Below, in pieces: positions 8,151 through 16,991 of a stretch of 64,000 nucleotides of DNA; position 1 is the first letter of the stretch, and each line of letters opens with the position of its first letter. Below the pieces are notes generated by a model. It ran no database searches, was not told where the DNA came from, and saw only the letters and a list, made by a program, of their open reading frames with translations. The DNA is from CAXXOK01 sp001604115 (lineage in GTDB: Bacteria > Bacillota > Clostridia > Christensenellales > Aristaeellaceae): NCBI GenBank assembly GCA_034928535.1, contig JAYFOV010000004.1, positions 19,880-83,879 on the forward strand, in the 5' to 3' direction. The translations under genes and the position numbers were made by a program.

Positions 8151-8351
8151 TCCGTGCGATTCCCGCAGGGTAGGGTACGGCAGCAGGCATCGGTGGCACA
8201 TGCGCACGCGCAACATGCCATGGCCAGCCATATCCGCAAAGTACAGCGCCGCAACACCAGTAGCGGCTCGCAGGGCAAATGAGGCAAAGCCGCGCCCTGC
8301 GAATCATTCCATACCCGATGCGTGGAATGTGACCATGGAAAGGAAGGACTC
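8151..8351 (+). promoter_or_regulatory. long structured 5' leader of the DEAD-box helicase mRNA
   Basis: The predicted leader is about 200 nt. It contains at least two clear helices: CGCAGGGC (8269-8276) with GCCCTGCG (8294-8301), and CATTCCA (8305-8311) with TGGAATG (8323-8329). The second ends 12 bases before the AGGAAGGA ribosome binding site. Cold-shock and helicase mRNAs often carry leaders of this sort that control translation; regulation here is inferred only from length and pairing. Confidence 0.5.
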
Positions 8352-9896
8352 ATGAAGTTTACCGAAATGCCCCTGATCGCGCCCATCCTGAAAGCAACGC
8401 GTGAGGCGGGCTATGACGAACCGACCCCCATCCAGCGGGAGACCATCCCGTTTGTGTTGGAGGGCAACGACGTGCTGGGTTGCGCGCAAACCGGCACCGG
8501 CAAGACTGCCGCTTTTGCATTGCCCATCCTGCAACGGCTTTTTACCGAGAAGCAGGAAGGCAGCCGCAAGCCGCGCGCCCTTGTATTGACCCCCACCCGG
8601 GAGCTGGCCATCCAGATCCAGGAGAATTTTGCGCTCTACGGCAAACACCTGCCGCTCAAGAGCTGTGTGATTTTCGGCGGCGTGAACCAGTCCGGGCAGG
8701 TGGATCAGCTCCGCCGCGGCGTGCAGGTGATCATCGCCACCCCCGGCAGGCTCAACGACCTGATCGGGCAAGGCCACATTAAGCTGGACGCGATCGAAAT
8801 CTTTGTGCTGGACGAGGCCGACCGCATGCTGGACATGGGCTTCATATATGATGTGAAGCGCGTGATCGCGCAGTTGCCCGCCAAACGCCAGACGCTGTTT
8901 TTCTCCGCCACCATGCCGGGCGAGGTGGAAAAGCTGGCCATGAGCATCCTCAGCAGCCCCAAGAGCGTCAAGGTGGATCCTGTGAGCAGCACGGTTGATA
9001 CCATCCGCCAAACGCTGTTTATGGTAGATAAACTCAACAAGAAGTTCCTGCTGGCTGATCTGCTGAAAAAGCCCAACGTCGAAAATGCCCTCGTGTTCAC
9101 CCGCACCAAGCACGGCGCCGACCGCGTTGTGCGCGAGCTGGAACGCATGGGCGTGCGCTCCATGGCCATCCATGGCGATAAAAGCCAGAGCGCCCGTCAG
9201 GCTGCCCTGGGGCAGTTCAAAAACGGCGATCTGAAAGTGCTCATCGCCACGGATATTGCAGCACGCGGCATTGATGTGGTGGGGCTTTCCCATGTGATCA
9301 ACTACGATCTGCCCAATGAGCCGGAGGCATACGTGCATCGCATTGGACGCACCGGCCGCGCCGGGCTGGAAGGCGACGCCATCAGCTTTTGCTGCATCGA
9401 CGAGATGAAGTGCCTTGCAGGGATTGAAAAACTCATCGGCAAGCGTATCCCCCGCGAAGAAAGCGCCTGGCCGATGCAAGTCTTTACCGAAACCGTGAAG
9501 GAAGCGCGCCCGCCGCGCCCCGAGCGTGTGACCCGGGTGAATATGCGCGGCGAAGCCATTGCTGAGCGTAGCCCTGCCTCCATGGGACGCCCCGGCATGC
9601 GACGCGGCAATGATACCCGGAGCAGCGCATCGGCTTGGCAAAACCGCTCTGCCGCAGTGCCGCAGGCCTCCGGCTGGAATAGCGCGCCCCAACGCAGCGC
9701 CGCGCAACCCGTGCGCACGCAAGCAGCCAGTGCCGCAGCCCCGCAGCGGGTGCAGCCTGCCCTGCCGCGCCAGGAAAGCGTGCACGCACGCCCCGAGCGC
9801 CGCGATGTGCGCCCGGATCAGCGCAACAGTTACAGCTCCGGCGAGCGTAGCCAGCGTGTGAGCCAACCGCGCGCACGCAAGTACGAGTCCCGCTAA
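8352..9896 (+). CDS. DEAD-box ATP-dependent RNA helicase (RhlE/CshA-like)
   Basis: 514 aa. Ordered motifs are visible: Q motif (PTPIQRETIP), motif I AQTGTGKT, Ia PTRELA, GG, TPGR, motif II DEAD (DEADRMLDMGF), motif III SAT, and C-terminal motifs ATDIAARGID and HRIGRTGRAG. After the core (about 1-375) comes a tail of about 135 residues rich in Arg, Gln, Ser, Ala and Pro with no recognisable fold, as in RhlE-type enzymes that use basic tails to bind RNA. The likely role is unwinding short duplexes in ribosome assembly or mRNA turnover. ATG 8352 was chosen for its AGGAAGGA at proper spacing and because the protein then begins MKFTEMPL. Confidence 0.94.
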   Translation: MKFTEMPLIAPILKATREAGYDEPTPIQRETIPFVLEGNDVLGCAQTGTGKTAAFALPILQRLFTEKQEGSRKPRALVLTPTRELAIQIQENFALYGKHLPLKSCVIFGGVNQSGQVDQLRRGVQVIIATPGRLNDLIGQGHIKLDAIEIFVLDEADRMLDMGFIYDVKRVIAQLPAKRQTLFFSATMPGEVEKLAMSILSSPKSVKVDPVSSTVDTIRQTLFMVDKLNKKFLLADLLKKPNVENALVFTRTKHGADRVVRELERMGVRSMAIHGDKSQSARQAALGQFKNGDLKVLIATDIAARGIDVVGLSHVINYDLPNEPEAYVHRIGRTGRAGLEGDAISFCCIDEMKCLAGIEKLIGKRIPREESAWPMQVFTETVKEARPPRPERVTRVNMRGEAIAERSPASMGRPGMRRGNDTRSSASAWQNRSAAVPQASGWNSAPQRSAAQPVRTQAASAAAPQRVQPALPRQESVHARPERRDVRPDQRNSYSSGERSQRVSQPRARKYESR

Positions 9897-9905
9897 CCTA
9901 TCACG

Positions 9906-10226
9906 CCAAAGGGCTCTCCCTTGGAAGCCTGATATGACTTTGGGCTTTGACTCATCTTCTTGAACAGGCACAGGGGTGCTCCGCGAGGCGGAGCGCCCCT
10001 GTTTTGTGATCCAGGAATCTTGCCAAGTGCCACAGCCACTGGCTGCATCGCCCTGCGGGGTTTGCACACTTTCGGGGATACACGTCAAGAAAGAGTCAAG
10101 ATAGCACCTTGGGTCTCATTCAAGCCCATCCAAGGGCATCTCCCTTTGGAAACCAGACCGGGTTATTCCCTTGGCCATTTTTTATGATAACCACAGGGGC
10201 GCTCCGCGATGCGGAACGCCCCTGTG
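9906..10226. repeat. two related intergenic units ending in near-identical hairpins
   Basis: Unit 1 (9906-10002) and unit 2 (10130-10226) each begin with a small CCAA(A)GGG...CCC(T)TTGG hairpin and end, about 65 bases on, with a CAGGGG-GCTCCGC / GCGGA-CGCCCCTG hairpin. The two large hairpins share almost the same sequence. A third CCAAAGG...CCCTTGG element lies at about 10335-10355. No transposase or open frame is associated. The rest of the gap to rsmH (10227-10422) holds nothing else I can name. Confidence 0.55.
9970..10005 (+). terminator. intrinsic terminator of the helicase gene
   Basis: ACAGGGGTGCTCCGC (9970-9984), loop GAG, then GCGGAGCGCCCCTGT (9988-10002) running into TTTT; one G-T type mismatch lies in the stem. 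It is one copy of a hairpin repeated at 10192-10226. Confidence 0.85.
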
Positions 10227-10422
10227 CCTGCTAAAGAACTGCCGCAATGACACCGGCCGGGTTGCACTGCCGGTTCCTTGTTTGCCGCTGCGCGATTTGT
10301 CATGGAATCGTTAAGGGGAGTGGCCGCAACCGCCAAAGGATTTTTTCCCTTGGCTTTCTGGCAAAGAAGCTCCCCTGATTTGGCTTCACAGACGGCCTGA
10401 AACAAGCATGGATGCGTGAGCG

Positions 10423-11367
10423 TTACATCCGCCGTTCAAACACCCTGAGTTTTGCACTGCGGGCGCGCGGATTGGCAGCCACTTCCTCCGCGCTTGGTTG
10501 GATCGCTCCGCCGCCGAGCACCTTGCCGGCCGTCACCTTTCCGCAGGTGCAGATCGGCGCTTTGGGCGGGCACACGCAAGGGTTCATCAGCCTGCGGAAG
10601 GTGTTTTTCACGATCCGGTCTTCCAACGAATGAAAGGTGATCACCAGCAGCCTTCCTTGATCCGCCAGCAGGGAAACCAGCATCTCCAGCGCTTTTTCCA
10701 ACGGCGCCAGCTCATCGTTGAGCGCGATGCGCACAGCCTGGAACGTTCTGCGGGCGGGGTGCCCTTCATCCTTGCGGCGCACCGCCTTGGGGATGGCGGC
10801 ATCCACCACGCGCACCAGATCCTGCGTAGTCAGGATGGGGCTTTCCCGCCGTTTCTCGTCAAATACCTGCGCAATGCGCGCTGCCCATTTTTCCTCGCCA
10901 TACTCCGTGAGGATGCGCCGGAACTCGGCAGGGGAGATGCCCGCCAGATAGTCCGCCGCCGTTTGCCCGCTGCTGGCGTCCATACGCATGTCCAGCGGTG
11001 CATCCTCATGGTAGCTGAAACCACGCTGGGCGTTGTCCAGCTGGTAACTGCTTACGCCAAGGTCGATCAGTGCGCCATCCAGCGGCGGCGCGCCCACTTC
11101 CTGCAGCAGCGCCTTTGCGTCATGAAAATTTCCATGCAGCGCCATAAAGCCGGGGTAAGGACGTAGGCGCTCGCTCGCCGCGCGAATGGCCTCCGTGTCC
11201 CGGTCAATGCCATAGAGCTGCGCCTGCCCACCGGCAGCTTGCAGGATGCCCTCGCTGTGCCCGCCGCCGCCCAGAGTACCATCCAGGTACACGCCGCCCG
11301 CGCGGGGCTGCATCCAGGCCATGACCTCGGCATACAACACCGGAAGGTGGTAAAATTCCTGTGCCAT
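10423..11367 (-). CDS. rsmH: 16S rRNA (cytosine(1402)-N(4))-methyltransferase RsmH
   Basis: 314 aa. It methylates N4 of C1402 in the decoding centre of 16S rRNA. The AdoMet site GTLGGGGHS, the ALIDLGVSSYQLD segment, the PLDMRMD motif and the C-terminal TFHSLEDRIVKNTFR motif are all present. The start ATG 11367 gives the typical MAQEFYHLPVL; GGAAAG precedes it. In most bacteria rsmH lies in the division and cell wall cluster before ftsL; here it follows valS by 162 bases and no cell wall genes are nearby. Confidence 0.95.
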   Translation of the reverse strand: MAQEFYHLPVLYAEVMAWMQPRAGGVYLDGTLGGGGHSEGILQAAGGQAQLYGIDRDTEAIRAASERLRPYPGFMALHGNFHDAKALLQEVGAPPLDGALIDLGVSSYQLDNAQRGFSYHEDAPLDMRMDASSGQTAADYLAGISPAEFRRILTEYGEEKWAARIAQVFDEKRRESPILTTQDLVRVVDAAIPKAVRRKDEGHPARRTFQAVRIALNDELAPLEKALEMLVSLLADQGRLLVITFHSLEDRIVKNTFRRLMNPCVCPPKAPICTCGKVTAGKVLGGGAIQPSAEEVAANPRARSAKLRVFERRM

Positions 11368-11529
11368 CTTTCCAGCGGGAAACCCAGCCGCGGCCTGCAC
11401 CGTGCGTTGTCACGCGTGCTGGCCATGGCGGCGCTCCCCCGTCCTTTCCCATGATACCGCGCCGGGCAGGTTTGCTTCCGCGGCGCGGCCTTGTTTGATC
11501 ATCGTCCGCCTGGTCGTGAATCCATTGCC

Positions 11530-14184
11530 CTATGCGTTGGCTTTGAGCTCCTGGATGCGCTGCGCCAGCGACTGGAGCATGGCCTTGTTGGTGGCCAGTT
11601 TTTCCTGCTCCTGCTGCACCAACGCCGCAGGGGCTTTGCCGGTAAAGCCGGGGTTGTTCAGGCGCGCTTCCGCACGGCCGATCTCCCCTTCCAGCGCAGC
11701 CCGCTCCTTATCCAGGCGGGCGATTTCCTTTTCAAGATCCACCAGCTCGCCCAAGGGGATGCGGATCTCTGCAGAGGCGCAGATGGCGCTCACGGTTTTT
11801 TCCGCGCTGGCATCGCCCTTCTTGGCGATGTGCACGCTGCTTGCGCCCGCAAGGCGTTGCAGGTAGGGCTCCGCAATGGACAGCGCTTCCTCCCAGCCCG
11901 CTTCGGGAATCAGCGTCACCTGGGTACGCTTGTTGCCCGTGACCTTCATTTCTGCGCGCAGGTTGCGGATGCTGCGGATGATCTCCATCAGCCCATCCAT
12001 CTGCCGTTCCTCTGCCTCAAAAGCAAAGGCGGGGTTCACCTGCGGCCAGCTGGCCAGGATGAGCATCCCCTCCGCGCCGGGCAGGTGCTGGTACACCTCC
12101 TCCGTCAGGTAGGGCATAAAGGGGTGCAGCAGCTTGAGCACGGTTTCCAGCACGGTGTAGAGCACGGCGCGCACGTTCTGCTTTTGCGCCTCGTCCTCAC
12201 CGGTCAGCCGGCCTTTGGACAGCTCGATGTACCAATCGCAAAACTCGCTCCACGTAAAGTCATACAGGCGGTTGGCAGAAAGGCCGAAGTCGCCGTCCTC
12301 CATGTGCGCGCTCACCTCGGCCACGGCTTTTTGCAGCCGTGCAAGGATCCACTGATCCGGCAGGGTCAGCTGCGCGGGATCGATGGTCTCTTTTGCATCC
12401 ATGTTCATGAGCACAAAACGGCTGGCATTCCAAACCTTGTTGGCAAAATTACGTGCCGATTCCACCTTCTCGGTGGAGAAGCGCGTATCGTTGCCCGGGC
12501 TGATGCCCATCGCCAGTGAGAAGCGCAGTGCGTCCGCGCCATAGTTGTCGATGATCTCCAGCGGATCGACGCCGTTGCCAAGGCTCTTGGACATTTTACG
12601 CCCCTGTGCATCGCGCACAAGGCCATGGATCAGCACCGTGTCAAAGGGCGTTTCCCCCATCTGCTCGATGCCGCTAAAAATCATGCGCGCCACCCAGAAG
12701 AAAATGATATCATAGCCCGTCACCAGCATGCTGGTGGGGTAAAAATATTGCAGATCCTCTGTCTGCCGCGGCCAGCCGAGGGTGCTGAACGGCCACAGTC
12801 CACTGGAAAACCAGGTGTCCAGCACATCCTCATCCTGTTTGAGGCGGGTGCTGCCGCACTTGGGGCACTGGTGCGGCTCATGCTTGGCCACGATGGTCTC
12901 GCCGCATTCCTGGCAGTACCAAGCGGGGATGCGGTGCCCCCACCACAGCTGGCGGCTGATGCACCAATCCCGGATGTTCTCCATCCAGTTAAAATAAATC
13001 TTGCTGAAGCGCTCCGGCACAAACTTGGTTTTTCCCTCACGCACGGCGTCAATCGCAGGCTTGGCCAGCGGCGCCATCTGGACGAACCACTGCATGCTGG
13101 TCACCGGATCCACGGTGGTGTGGCAGCGGTAGCAGGTGCCCACATTGTGGGTATAATCCTCCACCTTGACGAGGTAGCCGGTCTCCTCCAGCTCCTTGGC
13201 CACCGCCTTGCGGCACTCGTTCTCATGTATGCCCGCAAACTTGCCCGCCAGCTCATTCATGGTTCCATCATCGTTGGTCACGCGGATGATCTCCAGATCA
13301 TGCCGCTGGGCAACCTCAAAATCGTTGGGGTCATGCGCCGGGGTGATCTTGACCGCACCGGTGCCAAAGGCCATATCCACATAGGTATCCGCCACCACGG
13401 GAATCAGCTTGTTGAGGATCGGCAGCACCACCATCTTGCCGATCAGGTGCTGGTAGCGGGCATCATCCGGGTGCACGGCTACCGCCGTATCGCCCAGCAT
13501 GGTTTCCGGGCGCGTGGTGGCAACCGTGACGCCTTGGCCGCCATCCGCCGCCGGATAGCGGATGTGCCACAGGTGGCTGGCCTGCTCCTCGTACTCCACT
13601 TCCGCATCGGACAGGGCGGTGCGGCACACCGGGCACCAGTTGATGATGCGGCTGCCGCGGTAAATGAGCCCCTTCTGGTACAGGTTCACAAACACTTCCC
13701 GCACGGCTTCATTGCAGCCCTCGTCCATGGTAAAGCGTTCGCGCGTCCAGTCACAGCTGGCGCCCAGGCGGCGCTGCTGGCGGTTGATGCGGCCGCCGTA
13801 CTCAGCCTTCCACTGCCAGGCTCGCTCCAAAAACGCCTCGCGCCCGATCATCTCTTTGGTGAGGCCTTCTTTTTTCATCTGTTCCACGATTTTCACTTCG
13901 GTGGCAATGGAAGCGTGATCTGTGCCCGGCAACCACAGGGTGGGATCCCCCTTCATGCGGTGGTAGCGGATGGGCGCATCCTGCAAAAGGCAATCCATCG
14001 CATGCCCCATATGCAGCTGGCCAGTGATGTTGGGCGGCGGCATCACGATGGTATAGGGCTTTTTGCCCGCCACGCGCTTTGCCACAAACGCGCCGCTCTC
14101 CTCCCACATCTGGTAAAGCCTATCCTCAATGTCCCGGGGATTGTACACTTTTTCCATGTCAAATGCTTTTGGCTGTTCGCTCAT
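11530..14184 (-). CDS. valS: valyl-tRNA synthetase
   Basis: 884 aa, the usual length. It charges tRNA-Val and edits mischarged threonine. The class I HIGH motif appears as HMGH in PPPNITGQLHMGH, the KMSKS motif as KMSKSLGNG, and the C-terminus is the ValS coiled-coil arm (LVDLEKEIARLDKERAALE). ATG 14184 is preferred over the in-frame TTG three codons upstream because AGGGAAGGG sits nine bases before it. Expression is probably set by the T-box leader at 14652-14935, with a small membrane protein gene between leader and valS. Confidence 0.96.
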   Translation of the reverse strand: MSEQPKAFDMEKVYNPRDIEDRLYQMWEESGAFVAKRVAGKKPYTIVMPPPNITGQLHMGHAMDCLLQDAPIRYHRMKGDPTLWLPGTDHASIATEVKIVEQMKKEGLTKEMIGREAFLERAWQWKAEYGGRINRQQRRLGASCDWTRERFTMDEGCNEAVREVFVNLYQKGLIYRGSRIINWCPVCRTALSDAEVEYEEQASHLWHIRYPAADGGQGVTVATTRPETMLGDTAVAVHPDDARYQHLIGKMVVLPILNKLIPVVADTYVDMAFGTGAVKITPAHDPNDFEVAQRHDLEIIRVTNDDGTMNELAGKFAGIHENECRKAVAKELEETGYLVKVEDYTHNVGTCYRCHTTVDPVTSMQWFVQMAPLAKPAIDAVREGKTKFVPERFSKIYFNWMENIRDWCISRQLWWGHRIPAWYCQECGETIVAKHEPHQCPKCGSTRLKQDEDVLDTWFSSGLWPFSTLGWPRQTEDLQYFYPTSMLVTGYDIIFFWVARMIFSGIEQMGETPFDTVLIHGLVRDAQGRKMSKSLGNGVDPLEIIDNYGADALRFSLAMGISPGNDTRFSTEKVESARNFANKVWNASRFVLMNMDAKETIDPAQLTLPDQWILARLQKAVAEVSAHMEDGDFGLSANRLYDFTWSEFCDWYIELSKGRLTGEDEAQKQNVRAVLYTVLETVLKLLHPFMPYLTEEVYQHLPGAEGMLILASWPQVNPAFAFEAEERQMDGLMEIIRSIRNLRAEMKVTGNKRTQVTLIPEAGWEEALSIAEPYLQRLAGASSVHIAKKGDASAEKTVSAICASAEIRIPLGELVDLEKEIARLDKERAALEGEIGRAEARLNNPGFTGKAPAALVQQEQEKLATNKAMLQSLAQRIQELKANA

Positions 14185-14206
14185 GCCTTCCAACCCTTCC
14201 CTCTGC

Positions 14207-14416
14207 TCAAATGGGGATATAGTCCAACAAAATCAGCGCGCCCACCAGCGCCATTACCAGCCCGGCGATTTTCATGGGCACGGTGGCGCGTTGCGCCTGC
14301 GCCTTGAACACCAGCCTGGCTACCCTGGGCGCTTCATATACCAGCAGCGCGCCAACGGCCACCAGCACGATGCCCGGCACACTGAGCCGGGAGAGAACGC
14401 CTTGCCAATACGTCAC
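14207..14416 (-). CDS. small membrane protein of unknown function, between T-box and valS
   Basis: 69 aa from GTG 14416, preceded by GGAGGAGGG. Two hydrophobic segments are visible: VPGIVLVAVGALLVYEA (about 14-32) and IAGLVMALVGALILLDYIPI (about 50-69), joined by a basic loop (RVARLVFKAQAQR). I do not recognise the family. It is the first gene after the T-box and ends 22 bases before valS, so it is probably co-transcribed and valine-responsive. Strong initiation signals and compact spacing argue for a real gene; conservation in relatives would be the test. Confidence 0.65.
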   Translation of the reverse strand: MTYWQGVLSRLSVPGIVLVAVGALLVYEAPRVARLVFKAQAQRATVPMKIAGLVMALVGALILLDYIPI

Positions 14417-14651
14417 ATGATCCCTCCTCCGTCGATGCATCGATGCCGGCCTGCACAGCAGTGCCGCTGTGCAGGCGGCATACACGCCAGGGCTTTGCCT
14501 GAATGGCAGCCCTTACCCGTGCAGGTGCGGCCTGCCCGCTGGGTGCTACCGGCTGGCGCCAGCCCCTTGGGGATTGCTACGCTGCCCGTTGCCACGCCAA
14601 AGGCTTCTGATCCGTCCCTGAGCGCTGCCTGCGCACCGTAGCATTGCCCCC

Positions 14652-14935
14652 AAAAGAAAAAGCCGCCACGCCCTGAAAGGACGGAGCAGCTCCGTGGTAC
14701 CACCTTACTTCGCGCTGGCGAAACGCCAACGCCTCGTTGCGCTGTAACGGGCGCACACGGCAAGACTGCGCGGCATGTGCCGCGTTCATCCTGCGCCTTC
14801 CCGGGCGACCTTCCGCAACCTTGCCAACCGAACAGCCTTCCAGCCAACGAGCCGTTCTCTCTGTGGGGGCGGTTTGCGTACTCCTCCCGCTCATCAGGCA
14901 AATGCCGTAAAGGCCGCGCAAGCGCGACCCTTACA
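14652..14935 (-). promoter_or_regulatory. T-box riboswitch, probably tRNA-Val-specific
   Basis: On the minus strand the conserved T-box core AAGGTGGTACCACGG lies at 14706-14692 and the leader ends in a GC-rich stem followed by CTTTTTCTTTT (14662-14652). Upstream are Stem I features, including an AGAGAG segment (about 14862) and a GAAGGTCGCC stretch whose GTC triplet (14809-14807) could be the valine specifier. Uncharged tRNA would stabilise the antiterminator and allow transcription into the small membrane gene and valS. The T-box is certain; the exact specifier is inferred from position and from the downstream gene. Confidence 0.9.
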
Positions 14936-14952
14936 GTATGCCGGGGAACGCG

Positions 14953-15150
14953 TTACGCGTTCTCCTTCTTGGCTTCGGTCATATCGATGACCTGCTTGCC
15001 GTTGTAATAACCGCAGTGCTTGCACACGCGATGGCTAAGCTTTTTCTGGTGGCATTGCGGGCATTCCACGATGCCGGGCAAAGTCAGCTTCCAGTGGGCG
15101 CGACGGCTACGGCCGCGGGCACGCGAGATTTTTCCTTTCGGAAGAGCCAT
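14953..15150 (-). CDS. rpmF: 50S ribosomal protein L32
   Basis: 65 aa. It starts MALPKGKISRARGRSRRAHWKL and has a four-Cys zinc ribbon (CPQC...CKHC), so it is the zinc-binding form of L32. It lies 3 bases after yceD on the same strand, the widely conserved yceD-rpmF pair. The following T-box begins about 20 bases past the stop. Confidence 0.97.
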   Translation of the reverse strand: MALPKGKISRARGRSRRAHWKLTLPGIVECPQCHQKKLSHRVCKHCGYYNGKQVIDMTEAKKENA

Positions 15151-15153
15151 GGT

Positions 15154-15663
15154 CTACACCTCCTCATCCTTTGTCAGCAAGCGCTGCAATGCTTCAAAAG
15201 GACGCTGTGTCGGCGATTCCTCTTCGCACGAGCTCTTGAAAATATCCTGCGTGTACGCTTCAGGCAACGCGCCGCCCTGGCAATCCTCCTGACAGAGGAA
15301 GCGCATGGGCAGGTTGAGCATGATCAGCGTCAGCGCGAGCGGGTCTACGGTCACTTTGTTGCCTTCGTAATGGAAATCTTCATCCTCCAGCTCCAGCGCG
15401 TCTTTGCGGAAGTTTTCCGCAAAGCTGATGGCAAGCGGTACACTCGCCGGTGCAAGGCAATTGGCGCAGGAAGCGTGCGCTATGGTCGTTAGCTCGCCTT
15501 CCAGACGCACCGTGCCATCCAGCGCACTGTACGTGCCGCTGAGCTTGGCTGGGTCAAAGGACACCATTTCGCCAACCACATCCTGTGGGGGAACCGAGAC
15601 TTCTGCCGTGAACGGGAACGAATTCCCCGGGTTCAGCAAAGCCTTTGAAACATCGAGCTCCAT
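15154..15663 (-). CDS. YceD family (DUF177) protein, 23S rRNA accumulation factor
   Basis: 169 aa from ATG 15663, which follows GAGGAGG with a five-base gap. The family hallmark is the C-terminal region with spaced Cys (CANC near the middle, LCQEDCQG near the end) and the pattern LNLPMRFLCQEDC. YceD proteins sit beside rpmF and have been linked to 23S rRNA accumulation. Transcription should come from the perfect promoter at 15693-15721 and continue into rpmF. Confidence 0.9.
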   Translation of the reverse strand: MELDVSKALLNPGNSFPFTAEVSVPPQDVVGEMVSFDPAKLSGTYSALDGTVRLEGELTTIAHASCANCLAPASVPLAISFAENFRKDALELEDEDFHYEGNKVTVDPLALTLIMLNLPMRFLCQEDCQGGALPEAYTQDIFKSSCEEESPTQRPFEALQRLLTKDEEV

Positions 15664-15692
15664 AGGTTCCTCCTCAAACGTGACCAATTTGC

Positions 15693-15721
15693 ATTATAAG
15701 GCAGTTTGTACAACTTGTCAA
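15693..15721 (-). promoter_or_regulatory. consensus promoter of yceD-rpmF
   Basis: Minus strand TTGACA (15721-15716), 17 bases, TATAAT (15698-15693): both hexamers are perfect. The leader is short, about 25 nt. Confidence 0.9.
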
Positions 15722-15772
15722 TCGTAATTTTCCAATGCCGCCCATGCGCGGCATCGCGCCGGCGGCGGGCAA

Positions 15773-16978
15773 TCAGTCCTCGATCGGTCTGCCCTCGATG
15801 ATGGCCACCGTGTCGTTGGCGATCACAAGCTCCTCATTGGTAGGAATGACTACGATCTTGACCTTGCTGTCGTCTGTGGAAATCACGGCTTCGTTGCGGG
15901 TCATGTTCTTTTCGGGATCCAGCTTGGCGCCCAGGAACTCAAACCCTTCCATAACCAGCGCGCGCAGCGTATGGTTGTTCTCCCCGATACCGGCAGTGAA
16001 CACGATCGCATCCACGCCGTTCATGGCGGCAGCATACGCGCCGATATACTTGCGGATGCCGTGCACCAGGATCTCCCGGGCGATGATCGCGCCTTCATGG
16101 CCGTGATCGCAAGCATCATCGATATCACGCATGTCGCTGGAAAGACCGCTCACGCCCAGCAGGCCGCTCTTCTTGTTGAGCAGATCCAGCACTGCGTCCA
16201 CAGAGAGGTTTTCGTTGTTGGCGATGTACTGCACCACGGCCGGATCCAGGTTGCCGCTGCGGGTGCCCATCAGCACGCCTTCCAGCGGGGTGATGCCCAT
16301 GCTGGTATCCACACATTTGCCGTTGACCACCGCCGCCAGGCTGGAGCCGTTGCCCAGATGGCAGGTGATGATGCGGCTGTTGGCGCGGTCCAGCCCCAAA
16401 AATTCGCAGGCGCGCTTGCTCACATAGCGGTGGCTGGTGCCATGGAAACCATAGCGGCGCACATGCAGCTTTTTGTAATACTCCATCGGCACGCCGTACA
16501 GGTAGGCCTTCTTGGGCATGGTCTGGTGAAAGGCGGTATCAAACACCGCCACGTTGGGGGTGGTGGGCATCACGCGCTCGCAGGCTTCAATGCCCATGAG
16601 GTTGGCGGGGTTGTGCAAAGGCCCCAGCGGGATGTTCTCGCGAATGGCGTCCTTCACATCCTCCGTTACCAGCACGCTGCCGGTGAAACGCTCGCCGCCG
16701 TGCAGCACGCGGTGGCCGACGGCCACGATCTCGTCCATGCTCTTGACCGCGCCCTTTTGCGGATCCGTCAGCGCTTTGAGCATCCACTGGATGCCCTCGG
16801 TGTGATCCTTCATGAAGGCGGTCGCGTCAAAAACCTGATCGCCCACCGTTTGTTTGATGCGGCCGCCTTCAATGGCGATGCGCTCTACCAGACCCTTGGC
16901 GAGCAACTGCTTGCTCTCCATATCCAGCAGCTGGTACTTGAGGGAAGAGGAACCGGCATTGAGAATCAGAATTTTCAT
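15773..16978 (-). CDS. ackA: acetate kinase
   Basis: 401 aa, normal family length. It converts acetyl phosphate and ADP to acetate and ATP. The start MKILILNAGSSSLKYQL contains the N-terminal phosphate-binding signature, and the second signature VLHGGERF and the FHGTSHRY segment are present. ATG 16978 is 13 bases after the pta stop, so pta-ackA is one operon ending acetyl-CoA to acetate fermentation with substrate-level ATP. Confidence 0.97.
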   Translation of the reverse strand: MKILILNAGSSSLKYQLLDMESKQLLAKGLVERIAIEGGRIKQTVGDQVFDATAFMKDHTEGIQWMLKALTDPQKGAVKSMDEIVAVGHRVLHGGERFTGSVLVTEDVKDAIRENIPLGPLHNPANLMGIEACERVMPTTPNVAVFDTAFHQTMPKKAYLYGVPMEYYKKLHVRRYGFHGTSHRYVSKRACEFLGLDRANSRIITCHLGNGSSLAAVVNGKCVDTSMGITPLEGVLMGTRSGNLDPAVVQYIANNENLSVDAVLDLLNKKSGLLGVSGLSSDMRDIDDACDHGHEGAIIAREILVHGIRKYIGAYAAAMNGVDAIVFTAGIGENNHTLRALVMEGFEFLGAKLDPEKNMTRNEAVISTDDSKVKIVVIPTNEELVIANDTVAIIEGRPIED

Positions 16979-16991
16979 GTTGGCAAACTCC

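Noticed and set aside
9897..10422. Small open frame on the minus strand (about 10163-10405) with a CHCGSS segment
   Set aside because: It runs through the repeated hairpins, has no ribosome binding site and no recognisable family.
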